Source of the DNA: Methylomonas sp.
Lineage (GTDB): Bacteria; Pseudomonadota; Gammaproteobacteria; Methylococcales; Methylomonadaceae
DNA length: 33,086 nucleotides
NCBI RefSeq assembly: GCF_023228165.1
Contig: NZ_JALOBS010000045.1
Coordinates: 1 to 33,086 of the forward strand
Direction: 5' to 3'
Positions within the stretch are counted from its first letter, which is position 1, and every line of letters begins with the position of its first letter. The notes beneath the pieces are model-generated. The model saw nothing but the letters and a program-made list of their open reading frames with translations. It did not search any database and was not told the DNA's origin. Position numbers and translations under genes: made by a program. Shown here piece after piece: positions 8,620-16,429 of the stretch.

Positions 8620-8766
8620 GGCGTTGGCAAGCAAAGAAAAGTTGGCTTCATTTTACATGGTAGGCTCAGGGCTTGCCATTTCGTTTATATGACAGCAGAT
8701 GGCGTTGCAGGTAACACGGACGTTGCCGTCATGGGCGGAATGAAGCATGACAAATTGCGAGGGTTC

Positions 8767-8798
8767 CAAAACCTGGATGCCGTTTCACTTTATCCAGG
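8767..8798 (-). terminator. Possible intrinsic terminator after the DUF2608 gene
   Basis: On the minus strand a CCTGGAT/ATCCAGG stem (8792-8798 with 8772-8778) has a 13-base loop and is followed by TTTT. It lies 18 bases beyond the DUF2608 stop codon. The loop is long and the U-tract short, so termination may be weak. The rest of the 8620-8815 gap shows no gene I can support. Confidence 0.4.
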
Positions 8799-8815
8799 CT
8801 ACGCTAGCTGGTTAT

Positions 8816-9679
8816 TCAGTAAAAGCATTGGTTTTGGCGGAGTTGCGCGAGCCGATGCGGAAAGGTTTGCGCAAGGTAGTTTTGCAGCCCCAGCCAAGCT
8901 GCATTGGCTTCAGCGATCAAACGCTGTTCGACAGGCAGCTTTTTTTCGATGCGGGTGTAATGCAAGCCGTGGTAGTGGATTCCCGCCTCCAGCAGCGCAG
9001 CTTGCATCGCCTTGATATTCTTGATGCCGTCATCGATCAGGATAATGTGCTCGTAATGCAAATTGAGTTTTGCCAACAGATCCAGTAATAAGCTTCCCTT
9101 ATTCTGCCCGCTCACCATCAACACGCCATCGTCATATCCTACCGCGGCTTCCGTTGCGTTCGGGTTTGCTTGCCAGCCATACATCAGGCCGTTAGGGTCG
9201 CCGTTGAGCGGCAACGGTAGGACATAGCCGGCGTTTTTCAGTTCCCGCAGTGTCGGGCCGCGACTGTAGGGACTGCGAGCGGTGAGAAACAGTTTATCGG
9301 CAGCAAGCGAGTTGACGGTTTCGTCGCTATGCGCTTCGGTTTTTTTGAATGTTTCCGTTTCGTAATTGATGGCATTGACATCGAACTTGCACGGCACGTA
9401 GTGGGGGTCGTTGCGATCCAGCGTGCCTTGCCACTGGTACCAATGATCGCTGCCGAAAAACGCTTCCGACGTCAGCAAGGTATCGTCGATATCGAACACC
9501 ACCAGCGCACGGCCCAATTCAGGCGCTAAATAATTTTTGACGTCGGACAGGTTCTTGCTGGGAACCACCTCGGAAATAACAGCTAGGTCGTGGAATGTTT
9601 GTCGGGGCGAACAAGCGGCTAAAAAAACAGCCAGCGCCGAAACGGTTAATGCCCTTTGCAATTCTTTGACTGTTTTCAT
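8816..9679 (-). CDS. HAD-fold DUF2608 lipoprotein
   Basis: A 287-aa protein with HAD phosphatase motifs: VVFDIDDTLLTS places the nucleophile and acid aspartates at D63 and D65, FLTARS is motif II, and ILIDDGIKNI is the distal acidic motif. This layout fits the DUF2608 family. The ATG at 9679 is chosen over an upstream in-frame start at 9739, because it begins a signal sequence ending in the lipobox LAAC (lipidated C23), so the enzyme is probably a periplasmic lipoprotein. The substrate is unknown, and a phosphatase role is inferred from fold. It has its own gap on both sides and probably its own promoter. Confidence 0.8.
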   Translation of the reverse strand: MKTVKELQRALTVSALAVFLAACSPRQTFHDLAVISEVVPSKNLSDVKNYLAPELGRALVVFDIDDTLLTSEAFFGSDHWYQWQGTLDRNDPHYVPCKFDVNAINYETETFKKTEAHSDETVNSLAADKLFLTARSPYSRGPTLRELKNAGYVLPLPLNGDPNGLMYGWQANPNATEAAVGYDDGVLMVSGQNKGSLLLDLLAKLNLHYEHIILIDDGIKNIKAMQAALLEAGIHYHGLHYTRIEKKLPVEQRLIAEANAAWLGLQNYLAQTFPHRLAQLRQNQCFY

Positions 9680-9828
9680 CGTTAATTGTTTGCGGCAAAT
9701 CAAATAACAAAAGCGTAGCCCGTATGCAGAGAAGCGCAATACGGGATGAAGATTTTAAAATTTGGTTCAAACCCGGATTTTGTTTAAAAAGTGATGTCCG
9801 GATTCCGCCTCGCATCGTCCTGGCCTAG

Positions 9829-9894
9829 GGTACGCAATGCGGACCTTATCGGGTTTATCAATGGTCCATTTTTAAAAGGTACGCGGTGCGTACC
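9829..9894. repeat. Pair of 17-bp GGTACGC-type inverted repeats
   Basis: Two related hairpins lie 49 bases apart in the gap between two minus-strand genes. The one at 9878-9894 is perfect (GGTACGC, GGT loop, GCGTACC). The one at 9829-9845 has the same outline with one arm mismatch. A 12-base palindrome, TAAGCCGGCTTA, follows at 9904-9915. They may be REP-like intergenic elements or help end the transcript from the Tsx-like gene. No gene is supported between 9680 and 9968. Confidence 0.5.
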
Positions 9895-9968
9895 CTACCG
9901 GACTAAGCCGGCTTATTTGATTTAAATGCTCTCGGTTATCCAACACTCTTCTCACAAAATCATTTCTC

Positions 9969-10760
9969 CTAGAACTTCCACAACAGCAACGCCTGCGGCA
10001 CATTGTCATGCAGGCCCTTAATCCCGTATTTGTTGTGCCAATACTGGTATTCGATGCCGAGAAACAGATGATTTTCGTCACCCCAGAAATCGCCAATGTC
10101 TAATCTCAGCTGCGGCTGGGCCAGAGCCTGACGGGCGGCAGTTTGGTTTTGGCCGATGAAGTCGGCGAAGCCTTCGAAACTCCAGTTAGTGCCGGCAATT
10201 TGAAACGGCAGTTTCCAGACTGGGGTAATTTGCCATGAGGTGCCGATGTCGGCCGTTTCGGTAACGCGCTGGCGCAGGAAATCGATGTTGAAATAATCGA
10301 AATTGGGCAGCTCGAGGTCGACGGTCACCCCATACAGCCAGGCCCGGTAACCGCTTTGCGTACTGTCCATGTTTTCGCCCAAATTGACGCCGATAGTGAG
10401 ACCAAAATCTTTGAATATGCCGTAAGACAAATCCAGGCCGCTGATTTTCCCCAGGCTGAAGGTGCTATACGCTTCGCCATACAGGTTGATTTGCGGCGCT
10501 TGTCCATACTCGGTAAACAGCGTATCCATGAAGAAAAAGTTGCGGCCGTAGGCCCAGCCATGGGCATGAGTAACGGTGACGATGGATTGGCCAACCTCAT
10601 TGGGATTGAACGGCTCGTTGTAGTTGCCTCCGTGCAGATATTGGATCTCGCTGCTGCTCCATTCCAATAACTCGGCAAATCCGCACATTGGCACAGCCAT
10701 CCAGATGGCGACGGTTATGAGGTTAGCATGCAGCCGAGTCGAGCGGTGCGAATCAGGCAT
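9969..10760 (-). CDS. Tsx-like outer-membrane channel protein
   Basis: A 263-aa protein with a signal peptide (hydrophobic LITVAIWMAVPMCGFA, probable cleavage near residue 29) followed by amphipathic beta-strand-like sequence rich in aromatic residues and ending LLWKF, with the C-terminal phenylalanine that guides barrel assembly. The N-terminal pattern SSSEIQYLHG, then TVTHAHGWAYGRNFFFMD, and the late FLGIEYQYWHNKYG resemble the nucleoside-specific channel (Tsx/OmpK) family. Transport of nucleosides is therefore a reasonable but unproven guess. It is downstream of the ilv genes on the same strand but separated from them by a strong terminator, so it is probably independent. Confidence 0.8.
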   Translation of the reverse strand: MPDSHRSTRLHANLITVAIWMAVPMCGFAELLEWSSSEIQYLHGGNYNEPFNPNEVGQSIVTVTHAHGWAYGRNFFFMDTLFTEYGQAPQINLYGEAYSTFSLGKISGLDLSYGIFKDFGLTIGVNLGENMDSTQSGYRAWLYGVTVDLELPNFDYFNIDFLRQRVTETADIGTSWQITPVWKLPFQIAGTNWSFEGFADFIGQNQTAARQALAQPQLRLDIGDFWGDENHLFLGIEYQYWHNKYGIKGLHDNVPQALLLWKF

Positions 10761-10780
10761 TGTAGATAAATCCAGCGGGC

Positions 10781-10810
10781 AAAAAAAAGCCCATCATGAA
10801 GATGGGCTTT
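10781..10810 (-). terminator. Intrinsic terminator of the ilv genes
   Basis: Read on the minus strand, a perfect 10-bp stem AAAGCCCATC/GATGGGCTTT with a 5-base loop runs straight into a further run of T. It lies 18 bases beyond the ilvC stop and is a textbook Rho-independent terminator. Confidence 0.9.
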
Positions 10811-10827
10811 AATCCTAGTCCAAAAGC

Positions 10828-11844
10828 TTAGTTTTTGCTTTTATCGACGATTTGGTTGGCTTTGATCCAAGGCATCATGCCGCGCAGTTTTGCGCCGACT
10901 TGTTCGATTGGATGTTCGGCATTCAGGCGGCGACGTGCAGTCATTTCAGGGTAGCCGGTTTGGCCTTCCAGGATGAATTGCTTGGCGTATTTGCCTTGTT
11001 GAATGTCTTCCAGCGCTTGTTTCATCGCCCAACGGCTTTCTTCGTTGATCACTTTAGGGCCGGTGACATATTCGCCGTATTCGGCGTTGTTGGAGATGGA
11101 GTAGTTCATGTTGGCGATGCCGCCTTCGTACATCAAATCCACGATCAGTTTCAATTCGTGCAGGCACTCGAAGTAGGCCATTTCGGGCGGATAGCCCGCT
11201 TCGGTCAGGGTTTCGAAACCGGCTTTCACCAGTTCCACCGCGCCACCGCACAATACCGCTTGTTCGCCGAACAAGTCGGTTTCGGTTTCGTCGCGGAAAG
11301 TAGTTTCGATAATGCCGGAACGGCCGCCGCCGATGGCGGAGGCGTAAGACAAGCAGATGGCTTTGGCTTGGCCGGAGGCATCTTGGTGAATCGCGATCAA
11401 GTCAGGAATGCCGCCGCCTTTGACGAATTCGGAGCGTACGGTGTGGCCGGGTGCTTTGGGCGCGATCATGATCACGTCCAGGTCGGCGCGCGGCACGACT
11501 TGGTTGTACAAAATGGCAAAGCCGTGGGCAAACGCCAAGGCCGCGCCTTGTTTGATGTTAGGCTCGATTTCTTCTTTGTACAGTTTTGATTGGAACTCGT
11601 CCGGAGTCAAAATCATCACCACGTCGGCGCCGGCAATCGCTTCCGGTACGTCTTTAACAGTCAGGCCGCTGGCTTGGGCTTTGGCGACGGAAGCGGAACT
11701 GGCGCGCAGGCCGACGACAACGTCAACACCGGAGTCTTTCAAGTTGTTGGCATGGGCATGGCCTTGCGAGCCGTAACCGATGATGGCTACTTTTTTGCCT
11801 CTGATGACCGATAGGTCGGCGTCTTTGTCGTAATAAACTTGCAT
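10828..11844 (-). CDS. ilvC: Ketol-acid reductoisomerase IlvC
   Basis: A 338-aa class I (short) ketol-acid reductoisomerase. The NADPH-binding motif GYGSQG is at residues 23-28, and the C-terminal knotted domain carries the magnesium-binding acidic residues in ETETDLFGEQAVLCGG and the YFECLHELKLIVDLMYEGG segment. It converts acetolactate or acetohydroxybutyrate to the dihydroxy acids of valine, leucine and isoleucine synthesis in the cytoplasm. It is the last gene of the ilvI-ilvH-ilvC block, separated from ilvH by 105 bases that contain a strong hairpin. The chosen ATG has only a weak GAG upstream, but the N-terminus matches the family. Confidence 0.97.
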   Translation of the reverse strand: MQVYYDKDADLSVIRGKKVAIIGYGSQGHAHANNLKDSGVDVVVGLRASSASVAKAQASGLTVKDVPEAIAGADVVMILTPDEFQSKLYKEEIEPNIKQGAALAFAHGFAILYNQVVPRADLDVIMIAPKAPGHTVRSEFVKGGGIPDLIAIHQDASGQAKAICLSYASAIGGGRSGIIETTFRDETETDLFGEQAVLCGGAVELVKAGFETLTEAGYPPEMAYFECLHELKLIVDLMYEGGIANMNYSISNNAEYGEYVTGPKVINEESRWAMKQALEDIQQGKYAKQFILEGQTGYPEMTARRRLNAEHPIEQVGAKLRGMMPWIKANQIVDKSKN

Positions 11845-11914
11845 AGTATTTCTCGTGTATTAAGGGGTTGAATTAAATATCGGATGTCGTATTTCGCGAA
11901 ACCGTCGCTGGCTA

Positions 11915-11940
11915 GGAGTACAAACCAGGGTTTGCACTCC
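11915..11940 (-). promoter_or_regulatory. Strong hairpin between ilvH and ilvC
   Basis: A 26-base inverted repeat with two 12-base arms, GGAGTACAAACC and GGTTTGCACTCC, a 2-base loop and one wobble or mismatch pair. It begins nine bases after the ilvH stop codon. No run of T follows, so it is not a standard terminator; RNA processing or 3' end protection is more likely. Confidence 0.55.
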
Positions 11941-11949
11941 AGTCATCCG

Positions 11950-12441
11950 TTAAAGGTGTAAGCCTTTTTCGCCGCGGGAGATGCCGGTGGGGCCGGAACG
12001 CACCACTTCGATAATGCTGTCTTCCTCGAAGCCGTGAATAAACGCATCCAGCTTGCTGGGTTGACCGGTCATTTCCACAACATAGCTAGCAGTGGTGACA
12101 TCGATGATTTTACCGCGAAAGATGTCGACCATGCGTTTCACTTCTTCCCGCGTCTCCTGGTTGGTTTTGATTTTAACCAGCATCAATTCGCGTTCGATAT
12201 GCGGTGCATCGGCCAAGTCGATCAATTTCACCACATCGATCAGTTTGTTTAACTGCTTGGTGATTTGCTCGATAATTTCATCGTTGCCGCGAGTCACCAG
12301 GGTCATGCGCGACAGGCTGGCGTCTTCGGTAGGCGCCACGGTCAGCGATTCGATGTTATAACCCCGCGCGGAAAATAACCCGGAAACCCGCGACAGAGCG
12401 CCAGATTCGTTTTCAATCAAAATTGAAATGATATGTCTCAT
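11950..12441 (-). CDS. ilvH: Acetolactate synthase small (regulatory) subunit
   Basis: A 163-aa regulatory subunit. The N-terminal ACT domain opens MRHIISILIENESGALSRV and continues GLFSARGYNIESLTVAPTED, the valine-binding region. The second half, including VEMTGQPSKLDAFI, is the usual C-terminal domain. It stimulates the large subunit and confers valine feedback. Its ATG abuts the ilvI stop codon directly, so translation is probably coupled. The length fits IlvH/IlvN of gammaproteobacteria. The choice between the symbols ilvH and ilvN is a naming matter here. Confidence 0.95.
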   Translation of the reverse strand: MRHIISILIENESGALSRVSGLFSARGYNIESLTVAPTEDASLSRMTLVTRGNDEIIEQITKQLNKLIDVVKLIDLADAPHIERELMLVKIKTNQETREEVKRMVDIFRGKIIDVTTASYVVEMTGQPSKLDAFIHGFEEDSIIEVVRSGPTGISRGEKGLHL

Positions 12442-14178
12442 TTACGATAACTCCCTGTCCAACGGTGTGCCCGGGGCAACCCGCAGCTTCATGTCGTGAT
12501 GGCCTTTGCCGGCTTCGATCATGGGATAGACGTTTTCGGTACGGTCGGTGATGAAATCCAGGAATACGGTACGGTCTTTCATTGCAAAGGCTTCCTGCAG
12601 GGCAGGGCGCACATCGGCCGGTTTTTCCACCCGAATCCCGACATGGCCATAGGCTTCCGCCAGCTTGACGAATTCCGGAATAGTGTCCATATACGACTGC
12701 GAATAACGGCTTTGGTAAGAAAACTCCTGCCACTGCCTAACCATGCCCATATAGCGGTTGTTCAAATTAATGATCTTGACCGGGGTGTGGTATTGCAGCG
12801 CGGTGGACAGCTCCTGTATGCACATCTGGATACTGGCTTCACCTGTCACGCAGGCCACATCGGCATCCGGAAAGGCCAGCTTAACGCCGATAGCGGCCGG
12901 CAAGCCGAAGCCCATGGTGCCCAAGCCGCCGGAATTGATCCAGCGGCGCGGTTTATCGAAATGATAATACTGCGCCGCATACATCTGATGCTGGCCTACG
13001 TCGGAAGTGATGTAGGCATCGCCGTTGGTCACTTCGTACAATTGCTCGATGACGAATTGCGGTTTGATGAACAGGCTGCCGCGGTCATAATCCAGACAGT
13101 TGATTGAGCGCCAGCTTTCGATCAATTGCCACCAGGCTTCCAAGGCCGGTTTAGACGGCTTCAGCTTGCTCTCCTTGACCAGTTCTATCATTTGTTCCAA
13201 CACCGGTTTAACCTCGCCGACTATCGGAATGTCGACCCGCACGGTTTTGGAAATCGACGACGGATCGACATCGATATGAATGATCTTGGCATAGGGGCAA
13301 AACTCGGTCAGCTTGCCGGTGACGCGGTCGTCAAAACGCGCGCCTACTGCCAGAATCACATCGCTTTCGTGCATCGCCATATTGGCTTCGTAAGTGCCGT
13401 GCATGCCCAGCATGCCGAGGAATTGCTTGTCGGTAGCCGGATAACCGCCCAACCCCATCAAGGTGTTGGTGATGGGGTAACCCAACATTTGGGTCAGCTC
13501 GGTCAATTCTTTATGACCTTCGCCCAGAATTACTCCGCCGCCGGAATAAATCATCGGCCGTTGCGCGGCTAGCAATACCTCAACCGCGCGTTTGATCTGG
13601 CCCTTGTGGCCGATCACTACCGGGTTGTAAGAGCGCATGCTGATTTTTTTAGGGTACTTATACGGTACCTTGATATTCGGGTCGGTAATATCCTTAGGAA
13701 TATCGACCAATACAGGGCCGGGCCGGCCGGTGGTGGCCAGATAAAAAGCCTTTTTAATGGTTTCGGCGATATCGTTGACATCCTTGACCAGAAAATTGTG
13801 TTTCACGCAGGGGCGGGTAATGCCGACGGTATCCACTTCCTGAAACGCGTCGCTGCCGATCACCGGCGAGGGCACCTGGCCGGAAATAATCACCATCGGA
13901 ATCGAATCCATATACGCGGTGGCAATGCCCGTGACGGCATTGGTTGCGCCAGGGCCGGAAGTCACTAGCACCACGCCGGGCTTGCCGGTGGCGCGCGCAT
14001 AGGCGTCGGCCGAGTGGGTGGCGCCCTGTTCGTGGCGCACCAGAATATGTTTTACGTCGTCTTGATGAAAAATGGCATCATAGATGTGCAAAACCGAGCC
14101 ACCTGGATAGCCAAAAATAAATTCGACACCTTCGTCTTTAAGACACTGGACAAGGATATGTCCGCCGCTGAGTTCCAA
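12442..14178 (-). CDS. ilvI: Acetolactate synthase large (catalytic) subunit
   Basis: A 578-aa thiamine-diphosphate enzyme that condenses pyruvate with pyruvate or 2-oxobutyrate. The catalytic glutamate is E50 in VRHEQGATHSADAYAR. The C-terminal domain has the ThDP/magnesium motif GEASIQM followed by NLNNRYMGMVRQWQEF. The start is an uncommon TTG (14176-14178), supported by GAGGA seven bases upstream and by the family-typical N-terminus MELSGGHILVQCL; no ATG fits. It is the first gene of ilvI-ilvH-ilvC. A long inverted repeat and a candidate promoter lie upstream. Confidence 0.96.
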   Translation of the reverse strand: MELSGGHILVQCLKDEGVEFIFGYPGGSVLHIYDAIFHQDDVKHILVRHEQGATHSADAYARATGKPGVVLVTSGPGATNAVTGIATAYMDSIPMVIISGQVPSPVIGSDAFQEVDTVGITRPCVKHNFLVKDVNDIAETIKKAFYLATTGRPGPVLVDIPKDITDPNIKVPYKYPKKISMRSYNPVVIGHKGQIKRAVEVLLAAQRPMIYSGGGVILGEGHKELTELTQMLGYPITNTLMGLGGYPATDKQFLGMLGMHGTYEANMAMHESDVILAVGARFDDRVTGKLTEFCPYAKIIHIDVDPSSISKTVRVDIPIVGEVKPVLEQMIELVKESKLKPSKPALEAWWQLIESWRSINCLDYDRGSLFIKPQFVIEQLYEVTNGDAYITSDVGQHQMYAAQYYHFDKPRRWINSGGLGTMGFGLPAAIGVKLAFPDADVACVTGEASIQMCIQELSTALQYHTPVKIINLNNRYMGMVRQWQEFSYQSRYSQSYMDTIPEFVKLAEAYGHVGIRVEKPADVRPALQEAFAMKDRTVFLDFITDRTENVYPMIEAGKGHHDMKLRVAPGTPLDRELS

Positions 14179-14238
14179 TTTTATGTCCTCAAAATACTAA
14201 TCAAACCTGAAAATGCTTTTTACAAAAAAAGGTTGTGT

Positions 14239-14267
14239 AAACTACTGTCTTTAGACGCTTTCGTCAA
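14239..14267 (-). promoter_or_regulatory. Candidate promoter of the ilv genes
   Basis: On the minus strand TTGACG (14262-14267) and TAGTTT (14239-14244) are 17 bases apart, 61 bases upstream of the ilvI TTG start. The -35 is good and the -10 weak. The -35 lies inside the arm of the long inverted repeat at 14257-14310. Confidence 0.4.
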
Positions 14268-14310
14268 GGAAAACCAAGCGTTTTGCTTAGGTTTTAATCT
14301 TGGCGAAAGC
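14257..14310. promoter_or_regulatory. 54-bp imperfect inverted repeat between ilvI and the PPTase gene
   Basis: Outer arms GCTTTCGTCAAG (14257-14268) and CTTGGCGAAAGC (14299-14310) pair over 12 positions with one wobble. Inside, AAAACC pairs with GGTTTT and AAGC with GCTT around a GTTTT loop. About 22 pairs in all. It sits between divergent genes and overlaps the candidate ilv -35 box, so it could be an operator or a leader structure. No run of T follows either arm. Confidence 0.55.
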
Positions 14311-14335
14311 ACCCATTTGATGCAGGGGAATAGGT

Positions 14336-15031
14336 GTGGAAGGCAAATTTGTTGACGTTTGGCAGGGGAGTTTAAGTGTTGAGCCGGAAATAATGGCCGG
14401 AATGTTGGGCAGCCTCAGCGAAACAGAGCAGCAAAAAGCCGCTGCCTTCAAGCTGCCCGTGATGCGCCAACGCTACATTACCGTGCGTTTTCTGCTGCGA
14501 AATACCCTGGCGAATTATTTGCAAACCAAGCCGCGAGCGTTGCAATTTCAAGTCGATAGTTACGGAAAACCGTTTTTGGCGTGCGGCTCGCTGCATTTCA
14601 ATATTTCCCATACCGCCGACATATTAATGATAGCGGTGGCCAACTTTGCGGATATCGGAATCGACGTCGAAGTGATCAAACCGCGCGGCAGTCTGGACAG
14701 TTTGGCCGCGCGCTGTTTCTCCATGCGTGAATTGCACGATTGGCAACAATTGCCACCCGAGCACAGGTCCGTAGCATTTTATAGCTTGTGGACCAAAAAA
14801 GAAGCCTTTGTCAAAGCCGTGGGGCGCGGCATCGGGCTGGGATTGGAACAATGCGAAGTCGATTTACAGTCAGACGGCCAGCTGCGGGCCATTCCAGCCG
14901 AATACGGTTTGGCGACTGATTGGAAAATCACCGAATTATCGATAGACCCATCCGCTCGCGCCGCACTGGCGAACAGAAATTGCAAATTTAGCTTGCGCCA
15001 CTTAATGCTGGTCACTGCGCTTGAGGCTTAA
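14336..15031 (+). CDS. 4'-phosphopantetheinyl transferase (Sfp/HetI type)
   Basis: A 231-aa transferase of the two-domain Sfp-like class. Motifs in order are GKPFL (77-81), NISHT (89-93), the magnesium-binding GIDVE (108-112) and WTKKEAFVKAVGRG (152-165). It moves phosphopantetheine from CoA to a serine of acyl or peptidyl carrier proteins. The start is GTG at 14336, supported by AGGGGA six bases upstream and by the absence of a suitable ATG. It is divergent from ilvI, and its TAA overlaps the stop codon of the convergent WYL regulator by four bases (TTAA). The carrier-protein partner is not in the window. Confidence 0.9.
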   Translation: MEGKFVDVWQGSLSVEPEIMAGMLGSLSETEQQKAAAFKLPVMRQRYITVRFLLRNTLANYLQTKPRALQFQVDSYGKPFLACGSLHFNISHTADILMIAVANFADIGIDVEVIKPRGSLDSLAARCFSMRELHDWQQLPPEHRSVAFYSLWTKKEAFVKAVGRGIGLGLEQCEVDLQSDGQLRAIPAEYGLATDWKITELSIDPSARAALANRNCKFSLRHLMLVTALEA

Positions 15032-15897
15032 AAACCGATAAAAGGCTGCAATTCATCCCGATTTAACAACACAATCTGCTGCGCCATCGCTTCGCGCTGC
15101 ATATCATCCTTGCCGAGACGCATAGCGATCAGCAAGTACGGCAATAGCGCGGCACGAACAGGAACCAGTAATCTGCCGTCCGACATACCGAAATCACGCT
15201 CAATAGCCATTTTTTGCGTCATGCTCAAACCGGGATGCGGACCAACCTCAAGCATTAACTGTTTATCCCATAATGCATCGGCTGGACACGGCTCGGGTGC
15301 TTCAGACAGCGTATGAGCAGCATGCACCCGCGCCAACACAAAGTCGCGAAAGTCGCTATGCGTATAACTATATGCCCGCATATGCCAGCGCCAGCCGTCA
15401 AACACCAAAGTATGCGCTAAAACCCGCCGTGTAGCCGGTTCAGCAGTCGACATGGACTGATACTCTATTTCAAGTAAGCGTTTAAACCGCACCGCCTGCA
15501 ATACCGGCCGCAATATATTGATATCCAGATGGCGGCTCGGCGTGGTCAGTACCTCTACTGCCGGCATATTGCTCATCAAAGTCAACACGGAAGACGCGGC
15601 AGACTGCGAGGCTTGCAGCACCTGCATGCATTCCTGCGGCTGACCGCTGATTAACAAGGGCTGAAAATGCTCGGTGATCAAATAGCGCTTTAAAGACCGG
15701 TCATAAAGCAAATTGTCCGGCCGCAACGACAAATACCGGCCAATATCTTTGGTCGCCTGCACTCGGCTGATGGCAAAGGTATCGGTCAGAAAATTCGTCG
15801 CCAGTTCGCCGGTCCAGAACACGGTTGCTTCCAGCAGTGTCAAACGCTGGCGGACATCCCATTTCAGAGCCGATAATATCGTTTCGCCGTTGCTCAT
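15028..15897 (-). CDS. WYL-domain transcriptional regulator (BrxR/CapW-like layout)
   Basis: A 289-aa protein with an N-terminal winged-helix region (about residues 1-90, including RLTLLEATVFWTGELATNFL), a central WYL domain (about 120-200, with RFKRLLEIEYQS, RRVLAHTLVFDGWRWHMRAY and FRDFVLARV), and a C-terminal dimerisation-type extension ending near PFIGF. This three-part layout is that of BrxR and CapW, repressors found beside BREX, CBASS and other defence genes, but also of other WYL regulators. The target is unknown. It is the last gene before the accessory segment with toxin-antitoxin and CRISPR genes. The regulatory ligand cannot be inferred. Confidence 0.75.
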   Translation of the reverse strand: MSNGETILSALKWDVRQRLTLLEATVFWTGELATNFLTDTFAISRVQATKDIGRYLSLRPDNLLYDRSLKRYLITEHFQPLLISGQPQECMQVLQASQSAASSVLTLMSNMPAVEVLTTPSRHLDINILRPVLQAVRFKRLLEIEYQSMSTAEPATRRVLAHTLVFDGWRWHMRAYSYTHSDFRDFVLARVHAAHTLSEAPEPCPADALWDKQLMLEVGPHPGLSMTQKMAIERDFGMSDGRLLVPVRAALLPYLLIAMRLGKDDMQREAMAQQIVLLNRDELQPFIGF

Positions 15898-16143
15898 AAA
15901 AATATGCTAAAAAAGGTTGCATGAGAATAAAGTTATGAGTTAAAGTCTACACCGAACCGGCCAACAACTTTTAGATAAATGACAAAGCAGGTCGGCGGAC
16001 TCTGGGTGAAAGACTAACGTTTGCATGAGGCGAGGAAGAAGGCGTCTATTTTCTGGTTTTGTCGGAAAACGGCGATCACAGGCAAACGGTAATAGGCAGG
16101 CAGAAAATCGTTTACAGCAACGCACTAGGATTGCGGGTAAAAA

Positions 16144-16171
16144 AATGATTAAAATGGACAAAATAGTCATT
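16144..16171 (+). promoter_or_regulatory. Candidate toxin-antitoxin operator
   Basis: An imperfect palindrome bounded by AATGA (16144-16148) and TCATT (16167-16171), 18 bases before the antitoxin ATG. Its position suits autoregulation by the Phd-type antitoxin. The remainder of 15898-16189 (292 bases) contains no gene I can support; a minus-strand reading frame there looks like chance. Confidence 0.4.
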
Positions 16172-16189
16172 CTTTAAGCGGAGGATTTT

Positions 16190-16429
16190 ATGAAAATTAT
16201 CAATGCCACCCAAGCCAAGCAAGCTTTCGGAGAATTATTGAACAACGCACAGCAGGAACCGGTTGTCATCCAGAAACACCAGAAGGATTTCGCCATTTTA
16301 GTGTCGTCAGCCCGTTACCAGGAGTTGTTGGCATTCGAAGATACCTGTCTGCACAACCTGGCCGTGATGGCCGAACAGGAAGGCTTTATCGGTACGGAAG
16401 CCAGTAAGAATTTATTGGATAGCATTTGA
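16190..16429 (+). CDS. Phd/YefM-family antitoxin
   Basis: A 79-aa antitoxin. The N-terminal DNA-binding fold shows the family pattern MKIINATQAKQAFGELLNNA, then PVVIQKHQKDFAILVSSARY. The C-terminal half, with LAVMAEQEGFIGTEASKNLL, would be the toxin-binding tail. GGAGG at 16181-16185 is a strong ribosome binding site, and an AT-rich palindrome precedes it. Its TGA overlaps the ATG of the RelE-like toxin by one base (TGATG), typical of paired synthesis. It neutralises the toxin and probably represses its own operon. Confidence 0.9.
   Translation: MKIINATQAKQAFGELLNNAQQEPVVIQKHQKDFAILVSSARYQELLAFEDTCLHNLAVMAEQEGFIGTEASKNLLDSI

Noticed and set aside
8590..9015. A 141-codon plus-strand frame across the pssA/DUF2608 gap.
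   Set aside because: Most of it is antisense to supported genes at both ends, with low-complexity composition and no recognisable motif.
10852..11589. A 245-codon open frame antisense to ilvC, and similar frames antisense to ilvI (12496-13968).
   Set aside because: They mirror highly conserved ilv genes and show only compositional bias. No family motif or ribosome binding site supports them.
14179..14256. A leader peptide and attenuator for ilvI.
   Set aside because: I found no short frame rich in Leu, Ile or Val codons with a ribosome binding site and no terminator stem with a T-run before ilvI.
15940..16170. A 76-codon minus-strand frame upstream of the WYL gene.
   Set aside because: It has a hydrophobic start but no ribosome binding site and no family resemblance, and it overlaps the toxin-antitoxin promoter.
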